A stretch of DNA of 64,000 bases from positions 124,001-188,000 of the forward strand of contig JAAPAX010000001.1 in NCBI GenBank assembly GCA_013372555.1, in the 5' to 3' direction. This DNA is from Elsinoe arachidis (taxonomy: Eukaryota > Ascomycota > Dothideomycetes > Myriangiales > Elsinoaceae). A program made the position numbers and the translations under genes. Under the pieces are notes generated by a model. The model worked only from the letters and a program-made list of their open reading frames with translations. It ran no database searches and was not told where the DNA came from. Each line of letters opens with the position of its first letter. Positions within the stretch are counted from its first letter, which is position 1. Positions 22,494 through 33,326 of this stretch are shown here, piece after piece.

Positions 22494-23032
22494 GAAGGAA
22501 ATCCGTGGTGGTGTACGGGTATGAACCCTGTTCATCAAGTGAGGGCACGCACGGGAATAGTGCGGGTTTGAAAGGTGGTCTGGGAGGCAGCACGGTTGAC
22601 TGGTCTCGAGCACATACCGGGACTTGACTCGCATGCATCTTGGAAGTCTCTCAGGGGAAATCCGAGCACAGCAATGCTCCTCGTAGTAGATAATCAGCTT
22701 CACTATCTCTCCCGATCACAGTCACTAGCAGTCTGTGGAGGAGTGTGCTGCTTCCTGAAAGGACGTTGCTGGCCACTTGGTAGCGGGCGGGGGCCGAATG
22801 GTCACGACTCCCAAGGATGGGTTCACGTCGTGTAGACACCCGCTGTATAGAGGTAAAGAAAGTGGTATTGTGCAACATGTAGCAAGGAAACGACCGACGC
22901 TTATATGCAAGCTTTTTGACCCGAGCGCCATCTTCTTCAGGCACTGCGTTACTTAAACGCCTCCACCGCGTCATGTACATCCTTCAGCGCCTCTCTCACT
23001 ATGCTCCCCAGCCTCGCCCTCTGCGAAGCCTC
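22494..23032. other. Convergent intergenic region
   Basis: 539 bp between the 3' ends of the POF1-like and Tctex-1 genes. No gene or distinctive motif seen. Confidence 0.5.
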
Positions 23033-23606
23033 CTAGACCTGAATCCACATCACACTGACCACGACATCCATCCCCTTCGCCTCTCCTCCCTCCCATTTGA
23101 AACTCCACATCCCATCTTTCTCGTTGTTCCAATATGCTCCGGCAGCGCTGTGCATACCCCTACGTCCCACCTTGCGCGCCTCGCCCCCGGCCGCCGCGTC
23201 TGTGCCTTGTGGTCGAGGATCCTCGAGGTGCTGGATGATGGTGCTGTTTACGGCGAACTTGAAGGGGCAATTGGCTTCGGGTGTGGGCTTGGTTTCGGAG
23301 ATGAGGGACGAGAGAATCTTGTTCTGTGGGAATAGGTCAGGGACTTGTTCTGAGGAAGGGCAAAAGAGGATGAGATAGGCGTACGATGATGGCGGCGTTC
23401 AGCTCTTCCATGCGTGGGTGCTCATAGCGTTCGGATTTGTCGAGGGCGGAGCTGCAGGCCTGGAGGGGTCAGAGAAAGACCATAGAGATGTTGCGAAAGA
23501 TCATACATCAGAGGCGATCTGCTTGAGCCTCGTTTCCGATACCTGAGAAATAGTTAGAAACTGGCATAGTTGGGCGTTTGAAGATGCAGCTCACTGGGCT
23601 GGTCAT
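23033..23606 (-). CDS. Tctex-1 type dynein light chain (four exons)
   Basis: Exons 23595-23606, 23507-23542, 23385-23459 and 23033-23323 give 137 residues. The protein is a light chain of cytoplasmic dynein that dimerises and links cargo. Joined exons read MTSPVSETRLKQIASDACSS, and the next conserved parts are HPRMEELNAAIINKILSSL, CPFKFAVNSTIIQH, GAYWNNEKDGMWSFKWEGG and the last strand VVVSVMWIQV. This is the Tctex-1 fold in full, with an insert of about 20 Gly/Ala/Arg-rich residues before the AYWN block. Introns are 52, 47 and 61 bp with good GT/AG and a CTAAC branch in intron 1. The first coding exon is only 12 bp. All four splice phases agree, which makes the model strong although no exon is long. 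Confidence 0.92.
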
Positions 23607-24063
23607 GTTTGTGTGTTGAGAGTCCGAGGCTTGACGAAGAGGTAATTCGCTCTGCATACACGGCTGCGGCGTGCAAAGATCTCAATCGGATTAATCGAAT
23701 GGCGTATGAGTAAAGTGGAAGATGTAACGAGCTGTTCATGCGACTGTTTTGCAGATCAAACGTCTGTTGATGTCTCCACTTCGGAGCTGTCGCTTGTGCG
23801 GGCCGACCGCGGCAACCATGACTTGGAGAGCCGCCAATTGTCCCCCGCGACCGTTCAACCAATGGGAGATCAAGTTTGTGCTCGTGCTTGGAAGTTTTGA
23901 GGTACGACCGCAAGTCGAAAGGTTTCTGCAGAACCACCTTGCGGTCGGCGAGGACTTTTGCACACTCGACATACATCAGGCAACTTGCTTGCTATATCTG
24001 CTGGCTATATAACTCAGCAGTTGATCTAGCTTAAACCTCAATCGCTATTCTTCCATCCAAATC
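23607..24063. promoter_or_regulatory. Divergent promoter between Tctex-1 and VTC1
   Basis: 457 bp between the two ATG codons. I looked for a CACGTG or CACGTT phosphate-response E-box on VTC1's side and did not find one. Confidence 0.5.
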
Positions 24064-24496
24064 ATGTCCTCTCAACCCCTCCTCCAGACGGCGCCAGGTA
24101 TATCTCCCAGTCGCTCACGGCGACATGATATGCTGACTTCTACCAGGCAAGCGCATTGCCCTGCCCACACGAGTTGAGCCCAAGGTCTTCTTCGCCAACG
24201 AGCGCACCTTTCTCTCATGGCTTAACTTCACCGTCATCCTGGGTGGACTCGCGGTCGGTCTCCTCAACTTTGGTGACAGGGTAGGACAAATATCGGCTGG
24301 TTTATTCACATTGGTCGCCATGGCTGCTATGGTATACGCCCTTTTTACATTCCACTGGAGAGCAAAGAGCATACGGATGAGGGGTCAAAGCGGATTCGAT
24401 GATCGATTTGGACCGACAGTGCTGGCTCTAGCTTTGTTTGCGGCCGTGGTAGTGAACTTTGTGTTGAGGATCACGCAAGGGAACAAGGAGCAGTAA
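24064..24496 (+). CDS. VTC1: Vacuolar transporter chaperone 1 (VTC complex, DUF202)
   Basis: Exons 24064-24097 and 24147-24496 (49-bp intron) give 127 residues (yeast Vtc1 has 129). It is the small three-helix subunit of the VTC complex that makes polyphosphate and passes it into the vacuole. After the short N-terminus MSSQPLLQTAPGKRIALPTR comes VEPKVFFANERTFLSWLNFT, the hallmark of Vtc1/DUF202, followed by helices at GGLAVGLLNFG, LFTLVAMAAMVYALFTF and VLALALFAAVVVNFVL. The conserved basic residues of helix 1 (NERTFLSW) that line the polyphosphate channel are present. It lies 38 kb from a VTC5-like gene and 14 kb from NUC-2. Confidence 0.97.
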
Positions 24497-27303
24497 GACA
24501 CTATGAGGTGGGGTCGGCGTGAAGATGCAGGGATTTTGGGGACCCGCTCAGTGCGTGGATTAGCTGAAGCATTGTTGGGGCTGGTGATGCGGAACGAGAA
24601 GGATACCGGCATATTGCTTTGCAAGGATGCAGTCCTGAGCAAGGAGGGTCATTCCAGCGCTGATGTAAGGAATTGCTGAATCAGGGTGATGGGGTAGTAA
24701 TAATACGCTGTACAGTATCGTGTTCGTCAAGTCGAGGGAAGTCTGTGGATCAGAGCCGCTGGGAAGACGCCTTCACACTATCAAACAAGACAATTTGCTG
24801 GAACAAAGAAAGATGTGCATCTTCCTTACAATCGTGGCCCCAGCTCATGCAGATGACGTGCCTTTTGTCAGCAAAATCGGCTTGGTTGACAGACATGATC
24901 CGATGCTCGAGCACTTTATGCACTTTTGCGGGTCGGATCAGAGCCACCACGGCTGGTTGGCAGGCATCGATTGGTATACCATGGTTACCTGCATACCATG
25001 GCGGGAGCCATGCATGTGGACAGACGGCATTTCCAAATGCTCGAGCAACCCAAGTAGAGTCAGATTTGCCTCCGGGTCTCCCAGCAGAACGGTATTGGCT
25101 GAAGGGTGAGCAGACCCACCCATCAGTACGTTAATGGCTCGTTGTGTAACACACCATTATGTGCTCGAGCACACCTGTAGCTCGATGTGATTGAGCCACG
25201 TCCTTCGATCAGGTGAAGTCAAGCAAGGGCAGAACGTCTACAGAGGGAGAACCAGTTGATACGTGGAACGAGAGGCAAAGAGTATACTTTGACTGTGACA
25301 GTGAATAATGAACATGCGTTGTTGGACGGAAGCATCCCAGCAGAGATCTGCAGTCGACAGTCGATCATGCAGATTCGACGACTAGGCGCGGTGTCCCTTT
25401 GCTGCCATCGGGCTGCCCCTCTTCGAAGGATTGAACGCGCTGCGTTTGCTCATGGAGTCGTCTGATTGGCCGCCTCTCATTCCTGCAATTCACTTCAGGC
25501 ACCCAACCTCTTGCAGCCACAGCGCCTATCGAATGCCTTGCAACAATTCCATTTCTATGGCATTCTGCGATCATAACCATTTGCCCATTCGGAATCAAGC
25601 AATGATCATGATGTCGCGCCTCTGTCCCAGGCGAGAGGCTCGGCCCGATCTAAAAATGGTCAGAGCGACTAAGACATCTATTGGCTGTAAAGGGTCGGAA
25701 CGGGCTGCCTACCTGCTATCAAGTGATCACTTTGCGGCGACTAAAAGGCACAATTGAGCGGTAAGCGCCGACAGACGATCCCCAATAGCGCATGGGTGGG
25801 TACACTTCAAAATTGATTGCTTGCCCTCCTGAGATCGCGGGTGTCTCGTGGAGCGTTTGAGCGCTTCAGACTCGAGTTTCGTGCTGCCACAGTCCACGCT
25901 TCAGGCGGTCAGGGACTGTATGTCCCATGCGTAATGCTCGTATGTTTCGATAAGCTGCAAATGTGATAGAGAGGAGAGTCGCGGGTTGAGCGACGCAAGG
26001 ACGACCTGCACACTGCATGGCTAGTCCCTTTGACCGTGCCGTAGCTGGCAGCGATAGTGGAATACCGGTGGTGAGACTCGTGCAAGCCAAGAAGAGGGGT
26101 CCTTCTGTCGCGACCTTGTATGGTTAGACGATCGGCCAGCAGCATCGTCCATGCGCTTGGTTCACACGCTCACCCGCGACGCCTTGGGTGAAAGGGTGCA
26201 GGGAGCCGACAGCGCTAGCGCTACCTTAGTTTAGCTGCCTTTCATACCCTGGTCACTCTGTTCTTCAAGTCGCCTGCGCTTCTGCTACAAACACGCTGCC
26301 GCCAGGCGAACACCCGATGCGTGGGCACGTGTATATGCAGCTCATTCCGGTGATAGCTGCGGTTACTGTGATACCCATAACGCCCATAAGGCTGTAGAAT
26401 GGAAACTATCTTGGGCGATGGGAGGAGAATGTGATTGGTACCAGACTATGTTCCCGAATAGCACTAGCGCCAGTCCGCTTCATGCAAGAGTGCTTCCGAG
26501 CCAGTCAGTGCCTTTCAAGCTTGTTCGGGCGGCACGTAACTTACGCCTCGACGTGCAGCACCCACCAGCGGTCCTCTTGTTCCCTCCCTCTTCGATGCTG
26601 AACGCTCGCGCTCGTCCACGCCTGCACAGCCGCTCAAGTCCAAGTCGCCCTCTAGACTCGTCACAATCATCCTTCTCAACTTCCATCATCGGTTCAATTT
26701 TTGTGCTCGGAATAGGACACAATTGCCAGCGCGAACTACATCGTCTCTCTGGCAGCAAGGCCCACTTTCGCTCGCGGCAAAGTCGGCTCACACTCTACCA
26801 GAATATCAGGACCCTTGGCGGACTTCGCGTTTGAAGCGGATGCGCATTCTTCGAGCGAGCACCAAAGCACAACACTCGCGAATCTGAACGTCGAAACCAC
26901 AGAATTGTGCGCGGAATAAGCTGCGCATAGCCTTGCGTTACTTTTGTATCGCCTCGCTGCGAATTTCGAAAATCGACCACCTACGAAACGCGGCTGCTCA
27001 GAACTCGAGCGTCTAACGTTCCAACCTGTCGACTCGTCCGACAGCATCGGACTGCGCCATTATCTCGACAGCGCCCGCAATATTGTACAGACAGCGGCCT
27101 AGACTGATTCTGTGACTATTCGGATTGGCCGCTTGCTGCAGTGACTGGAACCTCTGCACCACCTCGACGCTAAGTCGCCGCTGAGGCGCCGTTGATACCA
27201 GAGTCAGCATCTAAGCTCTGCTTCTCAGAACTCTGGTAACCACAGGAGCAATCAAGGTCATCGCTGTTCGTCTGACTGGACGCGATTTACTTCACATCCC
27301 ACA
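24497..27303. other. Largest gene-free stretch (2.8 kb)
   Basis: No supported gene. It holds the three TGCTCGAGCA palindromes listed separately, two copies of ATACCATGG at 24976-24984 and 24993-25001, and an AGCGCTAGCGCT palindrome near 26211. A CACGTG E-box lies at 26326-26331, about 1 kb upstream of the gene at 27304. Frames of 60-150 codons show no family similarity. The last several hundred bases are probably promoter and leader of the downstream Zn2Cys6 gene. Confidence 0.45.
24904..25171. repeat. Three copies of the palindrome TGCTCGAGCA
   Basis: Perfect 10-bp palindromes lie at 24904-24913, 25038-25047 and 25162-25171, with starts 134 and 124 bp apart. The last extends to GTGCTCGAGCAC (12 bp). 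Flanks are not repeated, so this is not a simple tandem duplication. One further copy occurs at 58405-58414 inside a coding exon. Confidence 0.75.
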
Positions 27304-29408
27304 ATGAGCGTCTCTGTCCAGGCGTCCCCATCGTCTTCATTCGACCACTTTGGAGGCCGTCAGATGGACCAGAACCCTTCTAAATTCACCGCCGTGAACG
27401 GTGCCAGTCATCGCGATCACTCACATCAATCATTCACCTTCCGTCCGGACTCCACCGCATCTTTGGTGAACGGATCTACTTCACACGGTCCTGCGGCAGC
27501 CGAGGGCTCACGTGAAGCAGCCAACTTTGGCTACGCACGGAACCCTTCTGAGAATCATTCCCCTCCAGGCGATTCGCAGACTATGCTGGATAATATCAAC
27601 GTCGGCAAGCGAAAACGTTCTCCTGAGGAAGACCACCCTACGAGACGTCCAGACTCTCATCAGTCTTCCGGACCCATGCGTGATGCGCCGATCATCGCGA
27701 CAGCACTCACTCAGACACCAAGTACGACAAGCCCTGTTTGGGTTGAATCGTCACAGACACAGAGCCAGCCAAGATCTCCAGATGAAAACCAAATTGCTGA
27801 ATCCCTTAGACGCGACATAGCGCGTTATGGACCTCCAGGAGAGCAACATATGCGCACTAGCCCACATGACGAAGAAGATATACATCAACACCCGACCCAA
27901 CAGCAGCTGGAGAGTGGAATTTCTCCCTTCCCTAAGAAGCGCGCCTTTGCAAATCGAACAAAGACTGGATGCCAGTAAGTTGAATCCCAAAATTGGCTTT
28001 CTTGCCTGCTGACCACACAAAGCACATGTCGACGACGGAAGAAGAAATGCGATGAAGGAAAACCACATTGCATGAACTGTCTGAAAGGGAGTTTCCATTG
28101 CGAAGGGTATGGGGAGAAGAAGATCGTCAGCCCTGCCACACAAAGCAATAGTCGCGGACGCGCCAGCACGGGTAGCTCTATTGCGCCTTCGAGAGCATTC
28201 GGGCCCCCGTGAGTGACGCCATTACTACAAACGAGGAACTTGCTGACAAGTCTCAGAACGAACTATCAACCATACACGTCCGGACTGGATTTTCGAAATC
28301 CACCACCCACATCAGAGCCCGGCAGACGGTCTACGGATATATTTCCTGGCAGTAATCGCGATCCTTGGGGGACGACCAAGGCAGCTTGGCCGAGCGACAT
28401 GCAGAATCAGTCACAGCATTCCCAGGCAACTCCTCACGCTGATCAGGCTCGACCTCCAAACATGTTTGATGTTGGACGGGACGCCGCCGCACGCGATTCT
28501 CATCTGGTCAACACAGCCCGTCTTGGTACGGCCATTGCACCTGCGACTACAAATCAGAGCATTTCACGGACGCCGTTGAATGCGGGCCCTACGACAGCTG
28601 GATCACAGGGAAGTGGTGACAGGCAGACCGAAAGGAGTCGAATGCTAGTGGGACAGCCATTCCTACACTACTGTGATCCTCTCCTGGTTGAGGATCGCAG
28701 GGAGTGTCGAGCTGCATTGGAGAGGTACAACAACTCGACGCGACCAAGCGTTGGTACGAGCGAGGAAGAGTGCGGTAGACTGTTCAAGTTCATCATCATG
28801 CCTGAGCTGAAACCTGGCGCCATTTCCGATGGACGTCCTTCTGGCAGTATTGGTCGATGTGTCCTGGTCGAGGCACCCTTCACCTGCGAGTATGGCTATA
28901 ACATCCATCTTGGTGACGACGTTGTCATTGGATCAGGATGCACAATGCAGGATGCCGCCAAGATCAGGATTGGCAGTCGTTCGATTGTCGGTCCAAATGT
29001 TCGCTTCTACACGATGACTCTTCCGACGGATCGACGCGCACGTGGCGGGGCACGAAGTCTCGCGATCGCCGCTCCTATCACGATCGAAGAAGACTGCTTC
29101 ATCGGCGCGGATGTCATCATCCTACCCGGCAGGAAGGTCGGCAAGGGCAGTACTATCGGAGCGGGAACTGTCGTCAGCAAGGTAAGGAGACACCAGTGCT
29201 CTTAAACACCCTGAATTTGAGATACGAGACTAAACCTTTTCAGGATGTACCTGAGAACTGCGTTGTTGCTGGCAGTCCACCAAAGGTGCTCCGCTTTGGT
29301 CTCAATGTCCAAGATGATCCACAGGGACATCACCCTGCTCGTTACCGAGACGAGGAGCTTTCGACTTTGATGGTCAAGCCCCGAGGTTACACCCTCACTA
29401 CTAAGTGA
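27304..29408 (+). CDS. Zn2Cys6 DNA-binding domain fused to a hexapeptide-repeat (maltose/NodL-type) O-acetyltransferase
   Basis: Exons 27304-27974, 28023-28208, 28257-29181 and 29244-29408 give 648 residues. Residues 1-215 are Ser/Gln/Pro-rich, with a basic GKRKRSPEE signal. Residues about 223-250 are a full Zn2Cys6 cluster, split by intron 1: TGCHTCRRRKKKCDEGKPHC, then MNCLKGSFHC. From about 412 comes a maltose-acetyltransferase N-terminal domain (ERSRMLVGQPFLHYCDPLL). From about 505 comes a left-handed beta helix (NIHLGDDVVIGSGCTMQD, SRSIVGPNVRFYT, FIGADVIILPGRKVGKGSTI, VVAGSPPKVLRFG). The usual catalytic His of NodL-type enzymes is not obvious in the FYTMTLPTDRRARGG loop. All splices keep frame and consensus. 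It could be a transcription factor with a structural or enzymatic LbH domain. Confidence 0.9.
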
Positions 29409-30452
29409 ACGATTTCGGCAGTACCAGTACCAATCACTATTATCCACATGGTGGATCAGAGTCTCGCCCCAGTGTATGGCAACGCTGTACAGAGACGCGA
29501 AAAGTCCGAAAGCAGCGCTGCGGGCGCTCCACGCAAGTACTCCAACCAGCACACTGCAACACCTCGGCAACGGGCAAGTTGTGAAGCTCAGGCATGGCGA
29601 TGCAACAGTCAACAGCGCCGAGCGCTAGCCTAATGCTGGAACGATGGACAGATGGACGGAAGAACGAAGCAGCCGAGGGGATGCTGCTTATGCTAGGTGA
29701 GGAGATGGTGGCAACGAAACTACAATTCGGTTTTCTCACTGGCGAGCACTTCATGCCTAATATATCTGGTTAGCGTTGGAGTATGGAGAACACCAGGATG
29801 TCTAAAATTGGACGATGCCTATACAAAGACCCACGTCATATCATCAAGCAATGCATTTCGATGTACACTCATATATATGCTCGAGGATCATTGTGTGATG
29901 GCCAAATTTGGGCTTAAAGCTTCTAATGGCTTGATTTAAGTAGAGACGGTGAAGGAACGTGATGTGAGCGAATAAGAGCATCATCCAAGGTTATATGATA
30001 GATTACAAAGACTTCACCGGCACAACTTCTTGCATACTTACTGAAGCAGATGCATGACTTGTTCGCGGCAAATTTAGCCGCCACAGGCGCGTTCACCGGA
30101 GGATCGCAACCGATCGTCACAAGCTTCGAGTCCGTTTGCAGCTTCATCCACTTTTTTTGAGCTCCTTGCTTCACTGACTGCCCGTCGCTCCGACTTCTTT
30201 CCTACTGACCTCAAGAAAGTTCTTCGACCCGACCTAGTCGCGCAATATTGACACGACATACGAAAAGCAATTGCCGCAGAAAACTCTCGAATTGCTGACT
30301 TGCTCAGCTTGCAGACGCCTGAAAAGCAATCAGTCAGTGAGCTCTTCAGAGCAAACTCGATTTGTCAACTTTTAACTGACTATCTGCAGCTTATACTGAA
30401 CATACATACCACGTCGCACACCTTCAAAGACCCATACATCGCATCCTTCGCA
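29409..30452. other. Intergenic, promoter of Pab2
   Basis: 1044 bp between two plus-strand genes. No gene seen. The last 200 bp look like a leader. A possible leader intron could end at CTGCAG near 30390, but I cannot support it firmly. Confidence 0.45.
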
Positions 30453-31341
30453 ATGGCCGATGATGAGACTAAGCCCGCTGCCGACCCGGCCACCTTCGAG
30501 GGCGAGAACGAGGACAATGCCGACGAGGAAGAGATCGCAGCCATGAAAAAGCGTGTTCAAGAGATGGAAGCAGAGGCCGCTAAGCTGCGTGAGATGCAGG
30601 CATCCCTGGACAGCAACGAGCCATCCATGCGCGAGTCTCGCGAGGACATCGACTCTCGCTCCGTCTTCGTCGGCAACGTCGACTACGCTGCCTCCCCAGA
30701 GGAAATCCAGTCCCACTTCGGCAGCTGCGGAGCCATCAACCGTGTGACTATCCTGCTGGACAAGTTCACTGGCAACCCCAAGGGATACGCCTACGTCGAG
30801 TTCACTGAGCCCAACTTGGTCGCCAACGCGCTGGTCCTCAACGAGAGCGTCTTTCGTGGTCGCAATATCAAGGTACTGATACTTTCGACCCCTCAATCTG
30901 ACCAATTATACTGACATGTACAAGGTCACCCCGAAGCGCACCAATCTCCCGGGAATGACCCGTGGTCGCGGCCGTGGAGGAGGCGGCGGTGGAGGTGGTG
31001 GCTTCCGTGGGGGACGCGGTGGCGGTGGCTTCGGCTACGGCGCCCCTCCCTATGGCGGAGGCCGCGGAGGAGGGTATGGGGGAGGAGGGGGTTATCCTCC
31101 ACGCGGCGGCGGGTATGACAGCACTCTCTTCTACTATCCTCCGCCGCCATACTTTCACTACTATTGAGAGGTAGTGACGGCGGAGGCGTGTACAAGCATG
31201 ATCTGGTTTGCAATCTTGCAGACAGGATATGTCACACACATATGATACGATACACTGATGATCTAACGAGCAAATGCTTACGATCTACGTAGATACAGAG
31301 GAGGTTTCAGAGGTCGAGGAAGAGGCTACTCACCATACTAA
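30453..31341 (+). CDS. Polyadenylate-binding protein 2 (PABPN1/Pab2 type)
   Basis: Exons 30453-30872, 30925-31112 and 31293-31341 give 218 residues. It binds nuclear poly(A) tails and acts in polyadenylation and exosome-linked RNA processing. Order: acidic N-terminus, a coiled coil (EEEIAAMKKRVQEMEAEAAK), then the single RRM at residues about 70-145 with SVFVGNVDYAASPEEIQSHF (RNP2) and NPKGYAYVEFTEP (RNP1), then VTPKRTNLPGM and an RGG/GGY-rich tail. The third exon ends GGFRGRGRGYSPY, the usual Pab2 C-terminus, which supports the 180-bp intron 31113-31292. If that intron is retained, the frame instead ends YFHYY at 31167 (199 residues). Confidence 0.92.
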
Positions 31342-33326
31342 CAAAGATGATACCCGACTTGTCTCTCCTCCTGACTAGATATCCCTCTCAAATCATCGTA
31401 CGACGCCACGCAAGGCAAACAAGGTCACGACTACACAACGGACCGGCTCGAGATAACAAAGTGGAATTGTAAGACACGTGGCGCAGCGCATTGGGTCGCA
31501 CGGGAGCGTGAAATCAGGAATCAGGCAGAGAGGCAACGTCACCGACTTCTTGGTAGCAAACATGTGATAGGGGATGCCCCTGGCACATGCCAGACGCTCG
31601 CAACCATCTTTCCTATTCTACAATGGACTGCTGGATGGTAATGGGACAAAAGAACTGGATGGGAGCATGGTCTGAAATATTCAAAAAGAGAAAGAAGCCT
31701 ATTGCGCGTGCAAGACGAAAGATGAAAGATGCAAGATTGAACATGATGAACAGTGAAGACGTGCTTAAGATTGTCAAGAGTCAAGAGATGTCGTGAGTAT
31801 GAGGTGACAATCTGTCTTGGTCAGATTTCGGACACCTTCGTCTCCTATCCGCCCCAAGTTAGGCAGACACTGGGTGGGCAGGCATACTCTTCTGAATGTG
31901 GACCTTCATCCCTAGAAGACATGCTTCAAGAGCCACTCTGGCTCGGTCCCGAGACGCATCACGATACTTTCCCCTTTTCTATGCCACTGGACTTTTGTGC
32001 ACAGAATATCCATGGGCAAGTCGCCGCAGTACGGGTGAGGGCTACAAGTGGATCGATCGCCACCCTCCAGCATCAAACAAATTCGGCCACCTCAGTGAGC
32101 CACATCTGCACAGAAATCGACCCAAGAAAAGCACGATCACGATCTGGGTGAAGAGTCTATCACTTTCCCAGGGTAAGATAGGCTACAGCAGTCCGAACAG
32201 CCAATCCCCCAGATCAGAGCTGATCCTGGTACCTACACGCAGAAGTTAATTGCTGCCACAGCAAAGCGACACTGGACGCACACACACTTGATGAGACGTC
32301 CAGTCCAATTTCCAAGAAGCAAAACATTTCCTCGCTGCCTCACGCAACCATTCCCTTCACACAAGGATTTCCTCAACGATGACAGCTCAAGAAGAAGAGA
32401 CCCAGGGACACGAATGACATGAGCTAACGGAATAGAGTCAAACACCAGAACCATTTGCTTGCCACAACCGGATGAATGATCCTTCTTACCCATCTCAAAC
32501 GCCCTACAAAACTAAAGGTATCTCTCCACATGTCACACTTCTGTTTCCATTCGTGGCGGTCAACGCCTCGTTACCCTTTCGAGTCTCGGTGCCAGCACCG
32601 AGCAGGTCGTCCGTCCTCAGGATTTTGACGGGGCCTAGGATGGTCTAGTCCGGCCAGCTCGTAGTTCAGCCTAGTGCGGCGCAGTCTGCGGCGCGGTGAG
32701 GGTAGGTATGTGGCGCGGTAGGTTGTGGCGTGGTAGGTTGGGATACATATACCTTGACTGTACATGTCGCTGCACGTACTTTGTCACCAACAGTTCGTCA
32801 GTCAGACGGTGGAACTGCAGAAGGTACGTGCAGCTTTGGTACGGTAAGGGCTTGGGGCATGTCTGTGATGTAGCGTGATTGTCATCTAGGCGGGGGTTGG
32901 GGAAGTAGATCTGTCACGTAGTTTGGTCGCAGAACGGAGGCTGACTGTACTGCTTGCGCATACACGGGACATTGTTTGATGGAGACAGTCTTTTGAGACA
33001 CTGACTGTCGAGACCTTGAGGTTGATGTGACTGGTCACCAAACAAGGGCTTAGGGGGCACAACGCGAGCATTGATCTTGGTGAAGCATAGAGGTAGAGTA
33101 AGCCGTGCATTACATTCGACGATAAGCATATCTCGTGACGTGGCCATGAACAATATCAACGACCCCGCCTTTCTAAAATCGACAACAAAATACTAGACTG
33201 ATATCGACCAGCATCAACAAATCAAAGACAGAGAATGTCAAGTAAAGCAGCAGCAGCAGTAAAAGCAAAAACGATCCCCACGCCTGGGCAGGCAAGGACA
33301 GACGTGCCGTACGCCTTCCTCGCCGC
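31342..33326. other. Long convergent intergenic region (2.0 kb)
   Basis: Lies between the 3' ends of Pab2 and the bZIP gene, where no promoter is required, so 2 kb is unexpectedly long. Small frames include one of 69 codons at 31587-31796 (basic, Lys/Met-rich) that matches no family I know. CACGTG occurs at 31475-31480, a 15-bp tandem pair at 32709-32738 and a short CAG run at 33248-33259. Confidence 0.45.
32709..32738. repeat. 15-bp tandem duplication
   Basis: TGTGGCGCGGTAGGT at 32709-32723 is followed by TGTGGCGTGGTAGGT at 32724-32738 (one mismatch). Related GGCGCGGTGAGGGTAGGTA sequence lies just before it. Function unknown. Confidence 0.75.

Noticed and set aside
26418..26834. 138-codon plus-strand frame in the 2.8-kb gap
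   Set aside because: No similarity, no support from splice sites, and an overlapping frame of similar length on the other strand. Treated as chance.
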